Assembly: GCA_046052145.1 (NCBI GenBank) | Contig: JBJOMW010000012.1 | Span: 1-64,000, forward strand | DNA from: Falsiroseomonas sp046052145 | GTDB lineage: Bacteria; Pseudomonadota; Alphaproteobacteria; Acetobacterales; Acetobacteraceae | Direction: 5' to 3' | DNA length: 64,000 nucleotides | Part shown: piece after piece, positions 24,808 through 33,454 of the stretch | How positions within the stretch are numbered: the first letter of the stretch is position 1 | Layout: every line of letters begins with the position of its first letter | Translations under genes and position numbers: made by a program | The notes under the pieces: generated by a model | Seen by the model: only the letters and a program-made list of their open reading frames with translations | Databases searched by the model: none | What the model was told of the DNA's origin: nothing

Positions 24808-25947
24808 ATGCTGCGGCGTGGCCCAGCGGGCCCGAGCGGCCTGCTCCTCGTGGCCCGAGACCCTGCCGTCATCGCCGCCACCAGCGAGGCCGCCCGGCGC
24901 ATGCCGCTAGGCAGTCCAGTACAGATCGTCACCGGCGCCGAGGCACTTCAGCGCCTGCTCGCGCCAGGTGATCCACCGCGCCATCTGGTACTCGACGCGG
25001 AGGAGGCGACGGATGCGCTGCTCTCAGCCGCGCGCGATCGCTTCAGCGGCACGGAGTTCGTGATTGTCGCCCGGCGGCCAGGACGGGCCAGCATCCAAGG
25101 GGTGAAGACGGTGCCGGCCGACAGCGCGCCTCTGGCCGCAGCCCTGGCCCGGGTCGGCGCCCCCTTGCCGACGCCGGACCCTGCCGAGCTCGCCGCCGGC
25201 CTCGCGCGCGGCGAGATCACCGTGCGCTTCCAGCCCGTGGTGCGCCTTGCGGACCGTAGGCCCGTGCTGGTCGAGGCGCTGGCCCGCTGGGAACGGCCGC
25301 ACTCGGCCCATCCGCCCGCCGATTTCGTCGGTGTGGCCGAGGAGGCCGGCCTGGCCATGCCGCTGACGCTCGCGGTTGTTGCCCGTGCGCTGTGCGATTT
25401 GCGGGCAGCGCTGGGGGCGCGCCAAAAGCTTCGGCTGGCCTTCAACGTCCCGCTCGCCGCGCTGCTGCACCAGGACCTGCCCTTGCGGCTGGGTCCCATC
25501 GTCGCCGCTTCAGGCTTCCAGCCCGAGGACCTCCTGCTGGAGCTGACAGAGAGCTCCATCGTGCGCGACACCGCGCTGCTGCACCGTGCGCTGTCCCGGC
25601 TGCAGCGCTGCGGCTTCCATGTGGTGCTGGACGACCTTGGCATGGATGACCAGCGCAGCGAGCTGCTGGAGCTACCCTTCGCCGGCGTGAAGCTCGATCG
25701 CAACCTGATCGCCGCCCTGCCGCGGACGCGTCGCGCCCGGATGCAGGTGGAGCGCATCGCCGACGCCGCACGCCAACACGGCCGCGCGGTGATTGCCGAG
25801 GGGATCAGCGATCAGCATCTGTGGCGCTCTGCGGCCGCTGCCGGCTGCGACCTGGCGCAGGGCTTCGGGGTGAGCCGGCCGCTCCTGCCCAGCGCGCTAC
25901 AGGCCTGGATGGCCAGTTGGGCGGCGAGCGCGCTCCGCCGCGGCTGA
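24808..25947 (+). CDS. EAL-domain cyclic-di-GMP phosphodiesterase with receiver-like N-terminus
   Basis: Degrades cyclic di-GMP to pGpG. The C-terminal EAL domain keeps its signature residues: VEALARW (Glu156), NVPLAALL, LELTES, the DDLGMDD loop, VKLDRN, IAEGISD and QGFG, so it is probably active. The N-terminal 110 residues (GLLLVARDPAVIAA, HLVLDAEEATDAL, TEFVIVARRPG, GVKTVPADSAPL) resemble a response-regulator receiver, but no clear acidic pocket can be assigned. I start at the ATG of MLRRGPAG; a TTG at 24727 would add 27 residues. No histidine kinase or GGDEF gene is adjacent. Region 24663-24807 contains an AT-rich patch (24676-24702) that may be the promoter. Confidence 0.85.
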   Translation: MLRRGPAGPSGLLLVARDPAVIAATSEAARRMPLGSPVQIVTGAEALQRLLAPGDPPRHLVLDAEEATDALLSAARDRFSGTEFVIVARRPGRASIQGVKTVPADSAPLAAALARVGAPLPTPDPAELAAGLARGEITVRFQPVVRLADRRPVLVEALARWERPHSAHPPADFVGVAEEAGLAMPLTLAVVARALCDLRAALGARQKLRLAFNVPLAALLHQDLPLRLGPIVAASGFQPEDLLLELTESSIVRDTALLHRALSRLQRCGFHVVLDDLGMDDQRSELLELPFAGVKLDRNLIAALPRTRRARMQVERIADAARQHGRAVIAEGISDQHLWRSAAAAGCDLAQGFGVSRPLLPSALQAWMASWAASALRRG

Positions 25948-25971
25948 GGCCGCGGCGAAGCCGCCAGACGG

Positions 25972-27066
25972 TCAGCGGTAGCCGGGATCGGCCAGGTTGG
26001 TCAGCGGGAAGGCGCTGTGCACATGCGGCTGCACCACGGGTGGTGCCGCGTGCAGGTAACGCCCGTCGAGCTGGCCGAAGGCCGCAACACCAAGCAGGCC
26101 GAGCACCTCATGCACTTCCTCGCGCAGGATGTGCAGCATGCGCGCGACACCCGCCTCTCCGGCGGAGGCCAGCGCATAGCAGTAGAGCCGGCCGAGCCCG
26201 ACCAGCTCCGCGCCCATGGCCACCGCCTTCACGATGTCGGAGCCGCGCGAGAAGCCGCCATCGATCCAGACCTTGGCCTTGCCATCCACTGCCTTCACGA
26301 CTTCCGGCAGCACGTCGAGCGCGCCGCGCCCGTGATCCAGCTGCCGCCCGCCATGGTTCGAGACATAGACGACCTCCACCCCATGCTCGACGGCGATGGC
26401 CGCGTCCTCGGCGGTGGCGATGCCCTTCAGCGCCAGCGGAATGTTGTGCAGATCCTTGAAACGCTTCACATCGTCCCAGTTCAGCCCGGCCTGGAAATGC
26501 ATCCCCGTCGCGCGCTCGCGCCAGGGCTTCACATAGCGCTTGGCGATGTCGCGCTCGCGCCGGCTGTAGATGGCGGTATCCACCGTCATGCAGAAAGCGT
26601 CGTAGCCGGCCGCGATCGCCTCCCGCGCGATCCCGTCCACCCAGTCGCGGTCGCCGCGGACATAGAGCTGGAACACCTTCGGCCCCTGCGTCGCGGCAGC
26701 CATCGGTGCGAGGCCCGGCAGCGAGACCGAGGAGACCATGATCGGCACGCCGAAGCCGCCGCAGGCGCGCGCAGCCGGCGCGCCGCCCTCGGGGTGGAAA
26801 TTCTCGAGCCCGCCGACGGGCGCGAGCATCACCGGCAGCGTGATCTGCCGGCCGAGGAACCGCCCCGAGACGTCGATCGAGGAGACATCGCGCAGCACAC
26901 GGGGCCGAAAACCCACGCTGTCGAGCGCCATGCGGTTGCGCATCATGGTCGTCTCGGTCTCGGTCGCGCCGACCAGGTAGTCCCAGTTGCCCGGGCTGAG
27001 GCGCGCCTTCGCCTCCTTCACGAATTCATGCAGCGTCAGGAACTGCTCGGCGGGGGCGGTGGTCAT
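25972..27066 (-). CDS. FMN-dependent 2-hydroxy-acid oxidase/dehydrogenase
   Basis: TIM-barrel flavoprotein of the lactate/glycolate oxidase family, 364 residues, oxidising an L-2-hydroxy acid to the 2-oxo acid. Motifs: RPRVLRDVSSIDVS, LPVMLAPVGG, FQLYVRGDRDW, the catalytic VSNHGGRQLDHG, and VWIDGGFSRGSDIVKA with the FMN-phosphate loop. The barrel is preceded by a short helical N-terminus (FLTLHEFVKEAKARLSPGNWDYLVG). Start ATG at 27066 is 17 bp from the preceding iron-ADH stop, so both belong to the end of the long minus-strand operon. The specific acid is unknown; with the alcohol dehydrogenase upstream it could finish oxidation of an alcohol side chain. Confidence 0.9.
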   Translation of the reverse strand: MTTAPAEQFLTLHEFVKEAKARLSPGNWDYLVGATETETTMMRNRMALDSVGFRPRVLRDVSSIDVSGRFLGRQITLPVMLAPVGGLENFHPEGGAPAARACGGFGVPIMVSSVSLPGLAPMAAATQGPKVFQLYVRGDRDWVDGIAREAIAAGYDAFCMTVDTAIYSRRERDIAKRYVKPWRERATGMHFQAGLNWDDVKRFKDLHNIPLALKGIATAEDAAIAVEHGVEVVYVSNHGGRQLDHGRGALDVLPEVVKAVDGKAKVWIDGGFSRGSDIVKAVAMGAELVGLGRLYCYALASAGEAGVARMLHILREEVHEVLGLLGVAAFGQLDGRYLHAAPPVVQPHVHSAFPLTNLADPGYR

Positions 27067-27082
27067 GGCAGGCGATGGCTCC

Positions 27083-28252
27083 TCAGGCGCCGTAGGTTTC
27101 GCGATAGAGCGCGACGATCTCCTCGGCCGTCGGCACGCGGGGATTATTGCCGGGGCTGCCGGAGGCGAGCGCCTGGCCCGCCATGGTCGCAAGCAACCCG
27201 TCCCAGGCCGGCTGGGCGATGCCATAGGCGGCCGGCGTCGGCACTTCGAGGTCGCGGTTCAGCGCGCGCAATTCCTCGACGAGCTTCGCGCAAGCCGATT
27301 GGTCGCCCTCCTGCTCGGAGGCGAGGCCCATCACGCGCGCCGCTTCGGCATAGCGCGCGCGGCCCGCTTCCAGGCCGAAGGCCGTGACGGCCGGCAGCAG
27401 CATCGCGTTCGACATGCCGTGCGGGACGTGGAAATGCGCGCCCACGGGCCGGCTCATGCCATGCACCAGTGCGACGGAGGAGTTGGAGAAGGCGAGCCCC
27501 GCCAGCGTCGCGCCGCGCATCATCGCCTCCCGCGCCGTGGCGTCCTTCGGGGCGGCCCAGACGCGGCGGAGGTTCGGTGCAATCAGGCGCATCGCGCTGC
27601 GGGCATAGTCGTCGGCGACGGGGTTGGCGCGCTTGCTGACGAAGGCTTCCAGCGCGTGGGTCAGGCTGTCGATGCCGGTATCGGCCGTAATGCGGCGCGG
27701 CAGGCCGAAGGTCAGCTCGTGGTCCACCACGGCCGCGAGCGGCAGCGCGCCGAGGCCGGCGATCAGCATCTTCTCGTCGCGCTCGGTGTCGGTGATGACG
27801 GTGAAGCGCGTTGCCTCGCTGCCGGTGCCCGCGGTGGTGGGGACGCAGATCACGGGGAGCGCCGCTGCATTGGCCGCAGCTGGCACCTTAAAGGCGCGGA
27901 TATGCGTGCCCGCAGGTGCGGCGCCGAGGATCGTCATGGCCTTCGCCGTGTCCATCGGGCTGCCGCCGCCGAAGCCGATGAGGCAGTCGTAGTTGCCGGC
28001 CGTCATGGCGGCGACGCCGGCCACGATTACCGTGTCGGTCGGATCGGGCACGGTGTCGGCAAAGACCGCTGGCGCCATGCCCGCCGCGCGCAAAGGCGCC
28101 AGTGCATGCTCGATGAGGCCAGAGGAGACCATGAAGGGATCGGTGACGATGAGTGGCCGCGACAAGCCGAGCTGCGTCAGCACCTCGCCGAGTTTCGTCA
28201 CGGACCCGCCGCCCATCAGCATCAGCCGCGGCGCGACCAGCTGCACCACCAT
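27083..28252 (-). CDS. Iron-containing alcohol dehydrogenase
   Basis: Group III alcohol dehydrogenase, 389 residues. NAD-binding GFGGGSPMDTAKA at 93-105 and PTTAGTGSEAT at 139-149; metal ligands Asp195, His199, His264 and His278 are all present in DTGIDSLTHALE, HGMSRP and HVPHGMSNA. The second signature HGM...P is clear. Substrates range from 1,2-diols to 4-hydroxybutyrate and maleylacetate. Here it sits between the ATPase genes of a peptide-type importer and a 2-hydroxy-acid oxidase, suggesting oxidation or reduction of the carbon skeleton left after hydrolysis of an imported compound. ATG at 28252 begins with MVVQLVAPRLMLMGGGS. Confidence 0.92.
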   Translation of the reverse strand: MVVQLVAPRLMLMGGGSVTKLGEVLTQLGLSRPLIVTDPFMVSSGLIEHALAPLRAAGMAPAVFADTVPDPTDTVIVAGVAAMTAGNYDCLIGFGGGSPMDTAKAMTILGAAPAGTHIRAFKVPAAANAAALPVICVPTTAGTGSEATRFTVITDTERDEKMLIAGLGALPLAAVVDHELTFGLPRRITADTGIDSLTHALEAFVSKRANPVADDYARSAMRLIAPNLRRVWAAPKDATAREAMMRGATLAGLAFSNSSVALVHGMSRPVGAHFHVPHGMSNAMLLPAVTAFGLEAGRARYAEAARVMGLASEQEGDQSACAKLVEELRALNRDLEVPTPAAYGIAQPAWDGLLATMAGQALASGSPGNNPRVPTAEEIVALYRETYGA

Positions 28253-28335
28253 GGCGCCCTCCCCTGTCTGCGCGTCGAGACTAGGGCAGGCGCGCGGGGG
28301 CGACCAGCCTGCCGGTCGGCCGGGGCATCACGCGG

Positions 28336-29397
28336 TCATGGCCCATCGCGGCGCGCCTTGGCGGCGGCGTAGAGCGCAAGCCGGCGCGCCGCGACCGGCT
28401 GGATGCCCTCCCCCGCGCCGGCCTCGAAGCGCGGCAGATCGGCGGCGAAATGGCAGGCGCTGGCATGGCCCGGTGCGATCTCGGTGAGCAGCGGCGCCTC
28501 TTCGCGGCAGATCGCCTGCGCATGCGGGCAGCGCGTGTGAAAACGGCAGCCAGGCGGCGGGTTCATCGGGCTTGGCACATCCCCGCCAAGCGGCGTGACA
28601 CGCCCGCGCCGGCGCGGATCGGGATGCGGGATCGCCGAGAGCAGCGCGCGCGAATAGGGGTGGCGCGGATTGGCGAACAGGGCGCGCTTCGGCGCCGTCT
28701 CGACGATCTGGCCGAGATACATCACCGCCACGCGGTCGGCCATGTGGCGCACCACCGCCAGGTCATGCGCGATGAACAGGTAGGACAAGCCGAAGCGCTG
28801 CTGCAGATCCTTCAGCAGGTTCACCACCTGCGCCTGGATCGAGACATCGAGCGCGCTGACGGGCTCGTCGCAGACGACAAGCTCGGGCTGCACGGAAAGA
28901 GCGCGGGCGATGCCGATGCGCTGGCGCTGGCCGCCGCTAAATTCATGCGGGTAGCGCTGCGCATGGAAGGGCGCGAGGCCGACCAGGCCGAGCAATTCCT
29001 TCACCCGCGCGCTGCGCGAGGCGGCATCGCCGATGCCGTGCACCTCCATCGGCTCGGCGATCGCCTCGCCAACGCGGAGCCGCGGGTTCAGGGAGGCGTA
29101 GGGGTCCTGGAAGACCACCTGCACGCGGCGACGCAGCGCGCGCAACTCCGCCGCCCCTGCGACCTCGATGCCATCGAAGCGGATCGTGCCCGCCGTCGGC
29201 TCGATGAGGCGCAGCACGAGCCGCGCTGTGGTGGATTTGCCACAGCCGCTTTCGCCCACCAGCGCCAGCGTCTCGCCACGCGCGAGCGCGAAGGAGACGC
29301 CATCCACCGCACGAACCAGCCCCTGCGCCTTGCCCATCAGGCCGCGCTTGACCGGATAATGCTTGGCGAGGCCCTCGACCTGCAGCAGCGCGCTCAT
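28336..29397 (-). CDS. Oligopeptide/dipeptide-type ABC transporter ATP-binding protein (DppF-like)
   Basis: Cytoplasmic ATPase of a peptide/opine/nickel-type importer, 353 residues. Walker A GESGCGKST, Q-loop QDPYASLNPR, signature FSGGQRQRIGIARAL, Walker B LVVCDEPVSALD, H-loop IAHDL. The C-terminal oligopeptide extension PPGCRFHTRCPHAQAIC carries the Cys cluster that can bind an iron-sulfur centre in DppD/OppD proteins. Start ATG at 29397 overlaps the stop of the partner ATPase (ATGA). A 30-residue tail beyond the Cys cluster is longer than usual. It belongs to the set of permeases at 33455-35283 and the binding protein at 31830-33434. Confidence 0.93.
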   Translation of the reverse strand: MSALLQVEGLAKHYPVKRGLMGKAQGLVRAVDGVSFALARGETLALVGESGCGKSTTARLVLRLIEPTAGTIRFDGIEVAGAAELRALRRRVQVVFQDPYASLNPRLRVGEAIAEPMEVHGIGDAASRSARVKELLGLVGLAPFHAQRYPHEFSGGQRQRIGIARALSVQPELVVCDEPVSALDVSIQAQVVNLLKDLQQRFGLSYLFIAHDLAVVRHMADRVAVMYLGQIVETAPKRALFANPRHPYSRALLSAIPHPDPRRRGRVTPLGGDVPSPMNPPPGCRFHTRCPHAQAICREEAPLLTEIAPGHASACHFAADLPRFEAGAGEGIQPVAARRLALYAAAKARRDGP

Positions 29398-30389
29398 TGG
29401 GCGAGCTCCGCCAGCTGCTCGACAGGCGCGCGGATGCAGGCGACCAAATGGCCCTCGGCGACCGGCGCCAAGGGCGGTTGCGCGGTCTTGCAGGCCTCGG
29501 CCGCGAAGGGGCAGCGGGGGTGGAAGCGGCAACCCTGCGGCAGCGCGAAGGGAGGTGGCACAGCACCCTCGATCGCGAGCAACCTGTCGCGGTCTTCATC
29601 GAGGCGCGGGATCGAGCCGAGCAGGCCGAGCGTATAGGGATGCTGGGGGCTGGCGAAGATCTCGGTCGCCGCGGCGCGTTCCACGACGCGGCCGGCGTAC
29701 ATCACCGCGACCTCGTCGGCCATCTCGGCCACCACGCCGAGGTCGTGGGTGATGAGGATGATGGACATCCCCGTCTCCGCCTGCAGTTCGCGCAGCAGAT
29801 CCAGGATCTGCGCCTGCACCGTGACGTCGAGCGCGGTGGTCGGTTCATCGGCGATCAGCAGTGCCGGCTTGCACGCCAGGGCCATGGCGATCATCACTCG
29901 CTGGCGCATGCCGCCCGAGAGCTGGTGCGGGTAGTCGTCGAAGCGCTTCTCCGGCGCGGGGATGCGCACGCGCTGGAGCGCCGCGATAGCACGCTCCCGC
30001 AGCTCGCGGTCGGAGGCGCGCTTGTCATGGGCGCGCATTGCCTCCGTGATCTGCCAGCCGATGCTGTGCACCGGGTTCAGGCTGGTCATCGGCTCCTGGA
30101 AGATCATGGCGACGCGGCTGCCGCGAATCTCCCGCATCCGCGCCATCGGCAGGTCGAGCAGATTCTGGCCTTCCAGCATCACCCGCCCCGTGGCGATGCG
30201 CCCCGGCGCGGGCACGAGGCGCATGACCGAGAGGCTGAGCATGGATTTGCCGCAGCCGCTTTCGCCGACGATGCCGAGCGTGCGGCCGCGCGGCACGGCG
30301 AGATCAACGCCATCCACCGCGGCGATCTCACCCATGGAGGTGCGGAAGACCGTCCGCAGCCCCTCGATGCGGAGGAGAGGCTCGGTCAC
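29394..30389 (-). CDS. Oligopeptide/dipeptide-type ABC transporter ATP-binding protein (DppD-like)
   Basis: Second ATPase of the same importer, 331 residues. Walker A GESGCGKSM, Q-loop QEPMTSLNP, signature LSGGMRQRVMIAMAL, Walker B LLIADEPTTALD, H-loop ITHDL; C-terminal peptide-transport extension LPQGCRFHPRCPFAAEAC. Start is GTG at 30389 overlapping the amidohydrolase stop (GTGA); the ATG at 30440 would extend into that gene. The heteromeric DppD/DppF pair is complete, so with both permeases and the binding protein the importer should work. Confidence 0.93.
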   Translation of the reverse strand: MTEPLLRIEGLRTVFRTSMGEIAAVDGVDLAVPRGRTLGIVGESGCGKSMLSLSVMRLVPAPGRIATGRVMLEGQNLLDLPMARMREIRGSRVAMIFQEPMTSLNPVHSIGWQITEAMRAHDKRASDRELRERAIAALQRVRIPAPEKRFDDYPHQLSGGMRQRVMIAMALACKPALLIADEPTTALDVTVQAQILDLLRELQAETGMSIILITHDLGVVAEMADEVAVMYAGRVVERAAATEIFASPQHPYTLGLLGSIPRLDEDRDRLLAIEGAVPPPFALPQGCRFHPRCPFAAEACKTAQPPLAPVAEGHLVACIRAPVEQLAELAQ

Positions 30390-31816
30390 TGCCAGCGGAA
30401 GGTAGGCGGCGAGGAAACCTCCACCGGACGGTGCGCCCAATCCTGCGCGGGGGCGTTCTGGATGACGCGCTTCTGCGCCTCATGCAGATGCGCGGCGGCC
30501 TGGCGGTAGTCCATGGTCACCACCTCGCCATCGGCGACGACCTTCTGGCCATCCACGAAGACATCCTTCACCGCGCGGTCGCCGGCGGCATAGACGAGGC
30601 TGCGGACCGGATCGCGGGCGGGGCGCATCATCGGGTGCGTCACATCCACCAGCACGAAATCGGCGCGGCAGCCGGCGGCCAGGCGGCCGATATCCTCGCG
30701 CCCCAGCGCCGTCGCGCCGCCGATGGTCGCGGCGTCGAACAGCTCGGTGGTGGTGAGGCTGCGCGGATCGCCCGCCTGGGTGCGCGCGAGATAGGCCGCA
30801 AGGCGCAGCTCATCGAGCATGTTGTGCGGATAGGTGTCGGTGCCGAGGCCCATATTCACCCCCGAGCGCTTGTAGCGGCCGAAATTCTTCAGCGTGATAC
30901 CGCGGCGCGCGAAGACCGTTGGGCAATGCGCGACCGTCGTGCCGGTCTCCGCCAGGCGCCAGAGATCACTATCGGTCCACCACTTCGTCGAAGGATGGTC
31001 GTCGAGGAAGATGCCATGGCCGATGATGGAGCGGTCCGATAGCAGGCCCATGGAATCCAGCCAGCCGATCGGCGTCATGCCGTGGCGGCGGGTGATCTCG
31101 TGGAACTCGACGACCGATTGCGCGGCGTGAATCTGCCAGGACAGGCCGCGCTTGCCGGCCTCCTGGAAGCTCTCCTTAAGCAGCGCATCCGTGCAGGTGT
31201 CGATCTGCGCCGGCACGACCATGCCGAACAGGCGCCCACTTTCGTGCTGCTCGGCGCGTTCGATCAGTGTCAGCGCCTCGGCCATCGCCTTCTCGCCGGC
31301 GGCCTCGTCCCATTCGTATTGCACGACATGGCCATTCTTCGTGTACCACTTCGCCGATTTGAACATCGGCGCGATGCAGACCCGCATGCCGCTTTCGGCC
31401 AGCAGGTCGAGCCAGCCGGGATGGGCCATCGAGAGATCGGCAACGGTGGTCACGCCCGACAGCAGCAGTTCCGACAGGGCAACACGGACGCAGTGCGGCA
31501 CGGCATCCGCATCCGCGCGAAAGATCGGCATGAATTCGTAGAGCGAGGAATTGTACAGGCCGGGGCTGCCGATCTCGTCGATCAGCCCCTTGTTCATCGG
31601 CTCGCTCGACGGGTGCGAGTGGATGTTGACGAGGCCGGGCATGACCATCAGCCCCCGCCCGCTGATCTCCTCCTCGGCCGGGCCCTTGTAGCCCCGGCCG
31701 ACGAAGGTCAGCGCGCCGCCGTCGAAGGCAATATCGGCATCGGGCAGGTAGACATGCTGCTTCGTGCCGGCATCCCAGGCGACGACGAGATCGGCGTTGC
31801 GGATGACGGTGGTCAT
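30386..31816 (-). CDS. Amidohydrolase of the TrzA/AtzA/guanine-deaminase group
   Basis: Metal-dependent cytosolic hydrolase, 476 residues. Metal and catalytic motifs: NIHSHPSS (strand 1), WQIHAAQS (strand 5), IIGHGIFLDDH (strand 6) and LGTDTYPHN (strand 8). Family members deaminate or dechlorinate purines, triazines and related rings; the residues do not identify the substrate. It lies inside the importer operon between the binding protein and the ATPase genes and is separated from the binding protein by 13 bp, so it most likely acts on the imported compound. A second, divergent member is at 56907-58400. Start ATG at 31816 (MTTVIRNADLVV). Confidence 0.9.
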   Translation of the reverse strand: MTTVIRNADLVVAWDAGTKQHVYLPDADIAFDGGALTFVGRGYKGPAEEEISGRGLMVMPGLVNIHSHPSSEPMNKGLIDEIGSPGLYNSSLYEFMPIFRADADAVPHCVRVALSELLLSGVTTVADLSMAHPGWLDLLAESGMRVCIAPMFKSAKWYTKNGHVVQYEWDEAAGEKAMAEALTLIERAEQHESGRLFGMVVPAQIDTCTDALLKESFQEAGKRGLSWQIHAAQSVVEFHEITRRHGMTPIGWLDSMGLLSDRSIIGHGIFLDDHPSTKWWTDSDLWRLAETGTTVAHCPTVFARRGITLKNFGRYKRSGVNMGLGTDTYPHNMLDELRLAAYLARTQAGDPRSLTTTELFDAATIGGATALGREDIGRLAAGCRADFVLVDVTHPMMRPARDPVRSLVYAAGDRAVKDVFVDGQKVVADGEVVTMDYRQAAAHLHEAQKRVIQNAPAQDWAHRPVEVSSPPTFRWQ

Positions 31817-31829
31817 GCCCGTGTCCTCC

Positions 31830-33434
31830 TTAGCGCACCACGCGGATATCGAGGCCCTTATACACCCCGATGCCGTAGAGCCCGTGCGCGCGCACGCCCT
31901 GCACGCGGTTCGAACTGGCGACGAAGAGCTGTTCGCGCGCGATGGTGAGCCACGGCGCTTCCTCGGCCAGCTGGCGCTGGACATTGGCGAGTGCGCGGGC
32001 GCGGATTTGCGGATCGGTCGCCGTCTGCGCTTCCACCAGCCAGGCGTCGGTCTGGGGGTTGTTCCAGTTCATCCGGTTCGGCGTCGGCCGCGCGCGGGAA
32101 TGCCAGTAGAGGTTCAGCGCGTCGCCAGCCGAGAAGTAGGGATAGCTCAGGAAGAAGGCGTCGAATTCCTGCGTCGCCAGCCGGCCCCAGGCCACTGTCG
32201 CGTCGAACAGCTGGATGCGCATCTCGATGCCGATGCGGCGCAGCGCCTGCTGGATGATCTCGCCCTGGCGCTGGTTCTCCAGCGTGTTGATGCCATAGGT
32301 CAGGAAGCTGGCGCGCTGGCCATCCTTCACGCGGATGCCGTCGGCGCCGACGCGCCAGCCGGCCTCGTCCAGCGTGCGCGCAGCCGCAGCAGGGTCGAAA
32401 TCCGGCACGAGGCGCTCACTCTCGGCGTCGTAGTCGAGCGTATTGGGGTTGACGATGTTGCGCGCCGGCACGGCGGAGCCGAACCAGACGGCGCGCGTCA
32501 GCGCCGTGCGGTCCACCGCCATGTGCATGGCGCGGCGGATGGCGCGGTCGCTGACGACGGGCTTGTCCACCTTGAAGCCCATGAAGAAGTCCCAGAAATA
32601 GTTGGGCTGGGTATGCAGCGTGATGCTCTGTACGCGGCGCAGGCTCTCGAGCGCGACGGGCGGAATGTATTGCGTCACATCGCCCTGGCCGGTCTGCATC
32701 GCAGCGAGCCGCGCAGTCGGCTCGGGGATCACGCGCCAGACGATGCGCTCGACATGCGCCGGGCCGCGGTTCTGGAAGATCGGGCTGCCCCAGCGGTAGT
32801 TGGGGTGGCGCTGCAGCACCAGCTCGTTCCGCGGCGTCCAGCTGACCCAGCAGAAGGGCCCGGTGCCGTTGAAGCCCTGGGCGCCGAAATTGTCGCCGAG
32901 GCGTTCCACTGTCGCGCGGTCGATGATGCCGGCGAAGAATAGCGTCAGCTGGGAGAGCAGCTCGCTGAAGGGTGCGTTCAGCTCATATTCGACGGTGAAG
33001 GGGTCGCGCGCGCGCACCTCCTTCACCGGGCCGGCGCGCCAGGCGACGGGGCTGCGCGTCGCGGGGTCGCGCCAGCGGTTGATGGAATAGACGACGTCCT
33101 CGGCCGTCATCGGCTTGCCGTCGCAGAAGGTGACGTCGCGGCGGAGATGGAAAGTGTAGGTCTTGCCGTCGGGCGAGACCTCCCACCGCTCGGCGAGGCC
33201 GGGGCGGATGGTGCGGCCGTCGAAATCCATCGTCACCAGCGTATCGGTCAACATGGTGACGACTTCGCCCGCGCCGCGCGCAGTGGAGCGATGGAGGTCG
33301 TACCGGTCCGCATCGATCTCGCGGAGGAAGACGACCGTGTTGCGCGGTGTCTGGGCTTCCGCAGGCAGCGTCGCCGCCAAGCCCGCCAGCGCCACCGCGC
33401 CCATCACGCCACGCCGAAGGAAGTTCCAGCCCAT
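31830..33434 (-). CDS. ABC transporter substrate-binding protein, family 5 (peptide/opine type)
   Basis: Periplasmic receptor of 534 residues with a signal peptide ending near LPAEAQ. Family-5 marks: LAERWEVSPDGKTYTFHLRRDVTFCDG, EDVVYSINRWRDP, FNGTGPFCWVSWTPRNELVLQRHPNY (in part: NGTGPF), VDRTALTRAVWFG, and the long middle lobe with PDFDPAAAARTLDEAGW. These receptors bind peptides, glycosides, nickel or opine-like compounds. It lies between the amidohydrolase and the DppC-like permease, completing the importer. Start ATG at 33434 has GGGAGAGGACATC just upstream, a fair ribosome-binding site. Confidence 0.92.
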   Translation of the reverse strand: MGWNFLRRGVMGAVALAGLAATLPAEAQTPRNTVVFLREIDADRYDLHRSTARGAGEVVTMLTDTLVTMDFDGRTIRPGLAERWEVSPDGKTYTFHLRRDVTFCDGKPMTAEDVVYSINRWRDPATRSPVAWRAGPVKEVRARDPFTVEYELNAPFSELLSQLTLFFAGIIDRATVERLGDNFGAQGFNGTGPFCWVSWTPRNELVLQRHPNYRWGSPIFQNRGPAHVERIVWRVIPEPTARLAAMQTGQGDVTQYIPPVALESLRRVQSITLHTQPNYFWDFFMGFKVDKPVVSDRAIRRAMHMAVDRTALTRAVWFGSAVPARNIVNPNTLDYDAESERLVPDFDPAAAARTLDEAGWRVGADGIRVKDGQRASFLTYGINTLENQRQGEIIQQALRRIGIEMRIQLFDATVAWGRLATQEFDAFFLSYPYFSAGDALNLYWHSRARPTPNRMNWNNPQTDAWLVEAQTATDPQIRARALANVQRQLAEEAPWLTIAREQLFVASSNRVQGVRAHGLYGIGVYKGLDIRVVR

Positions 33435-33454
33435 GATGTCCTCTCCCTTGTCGT

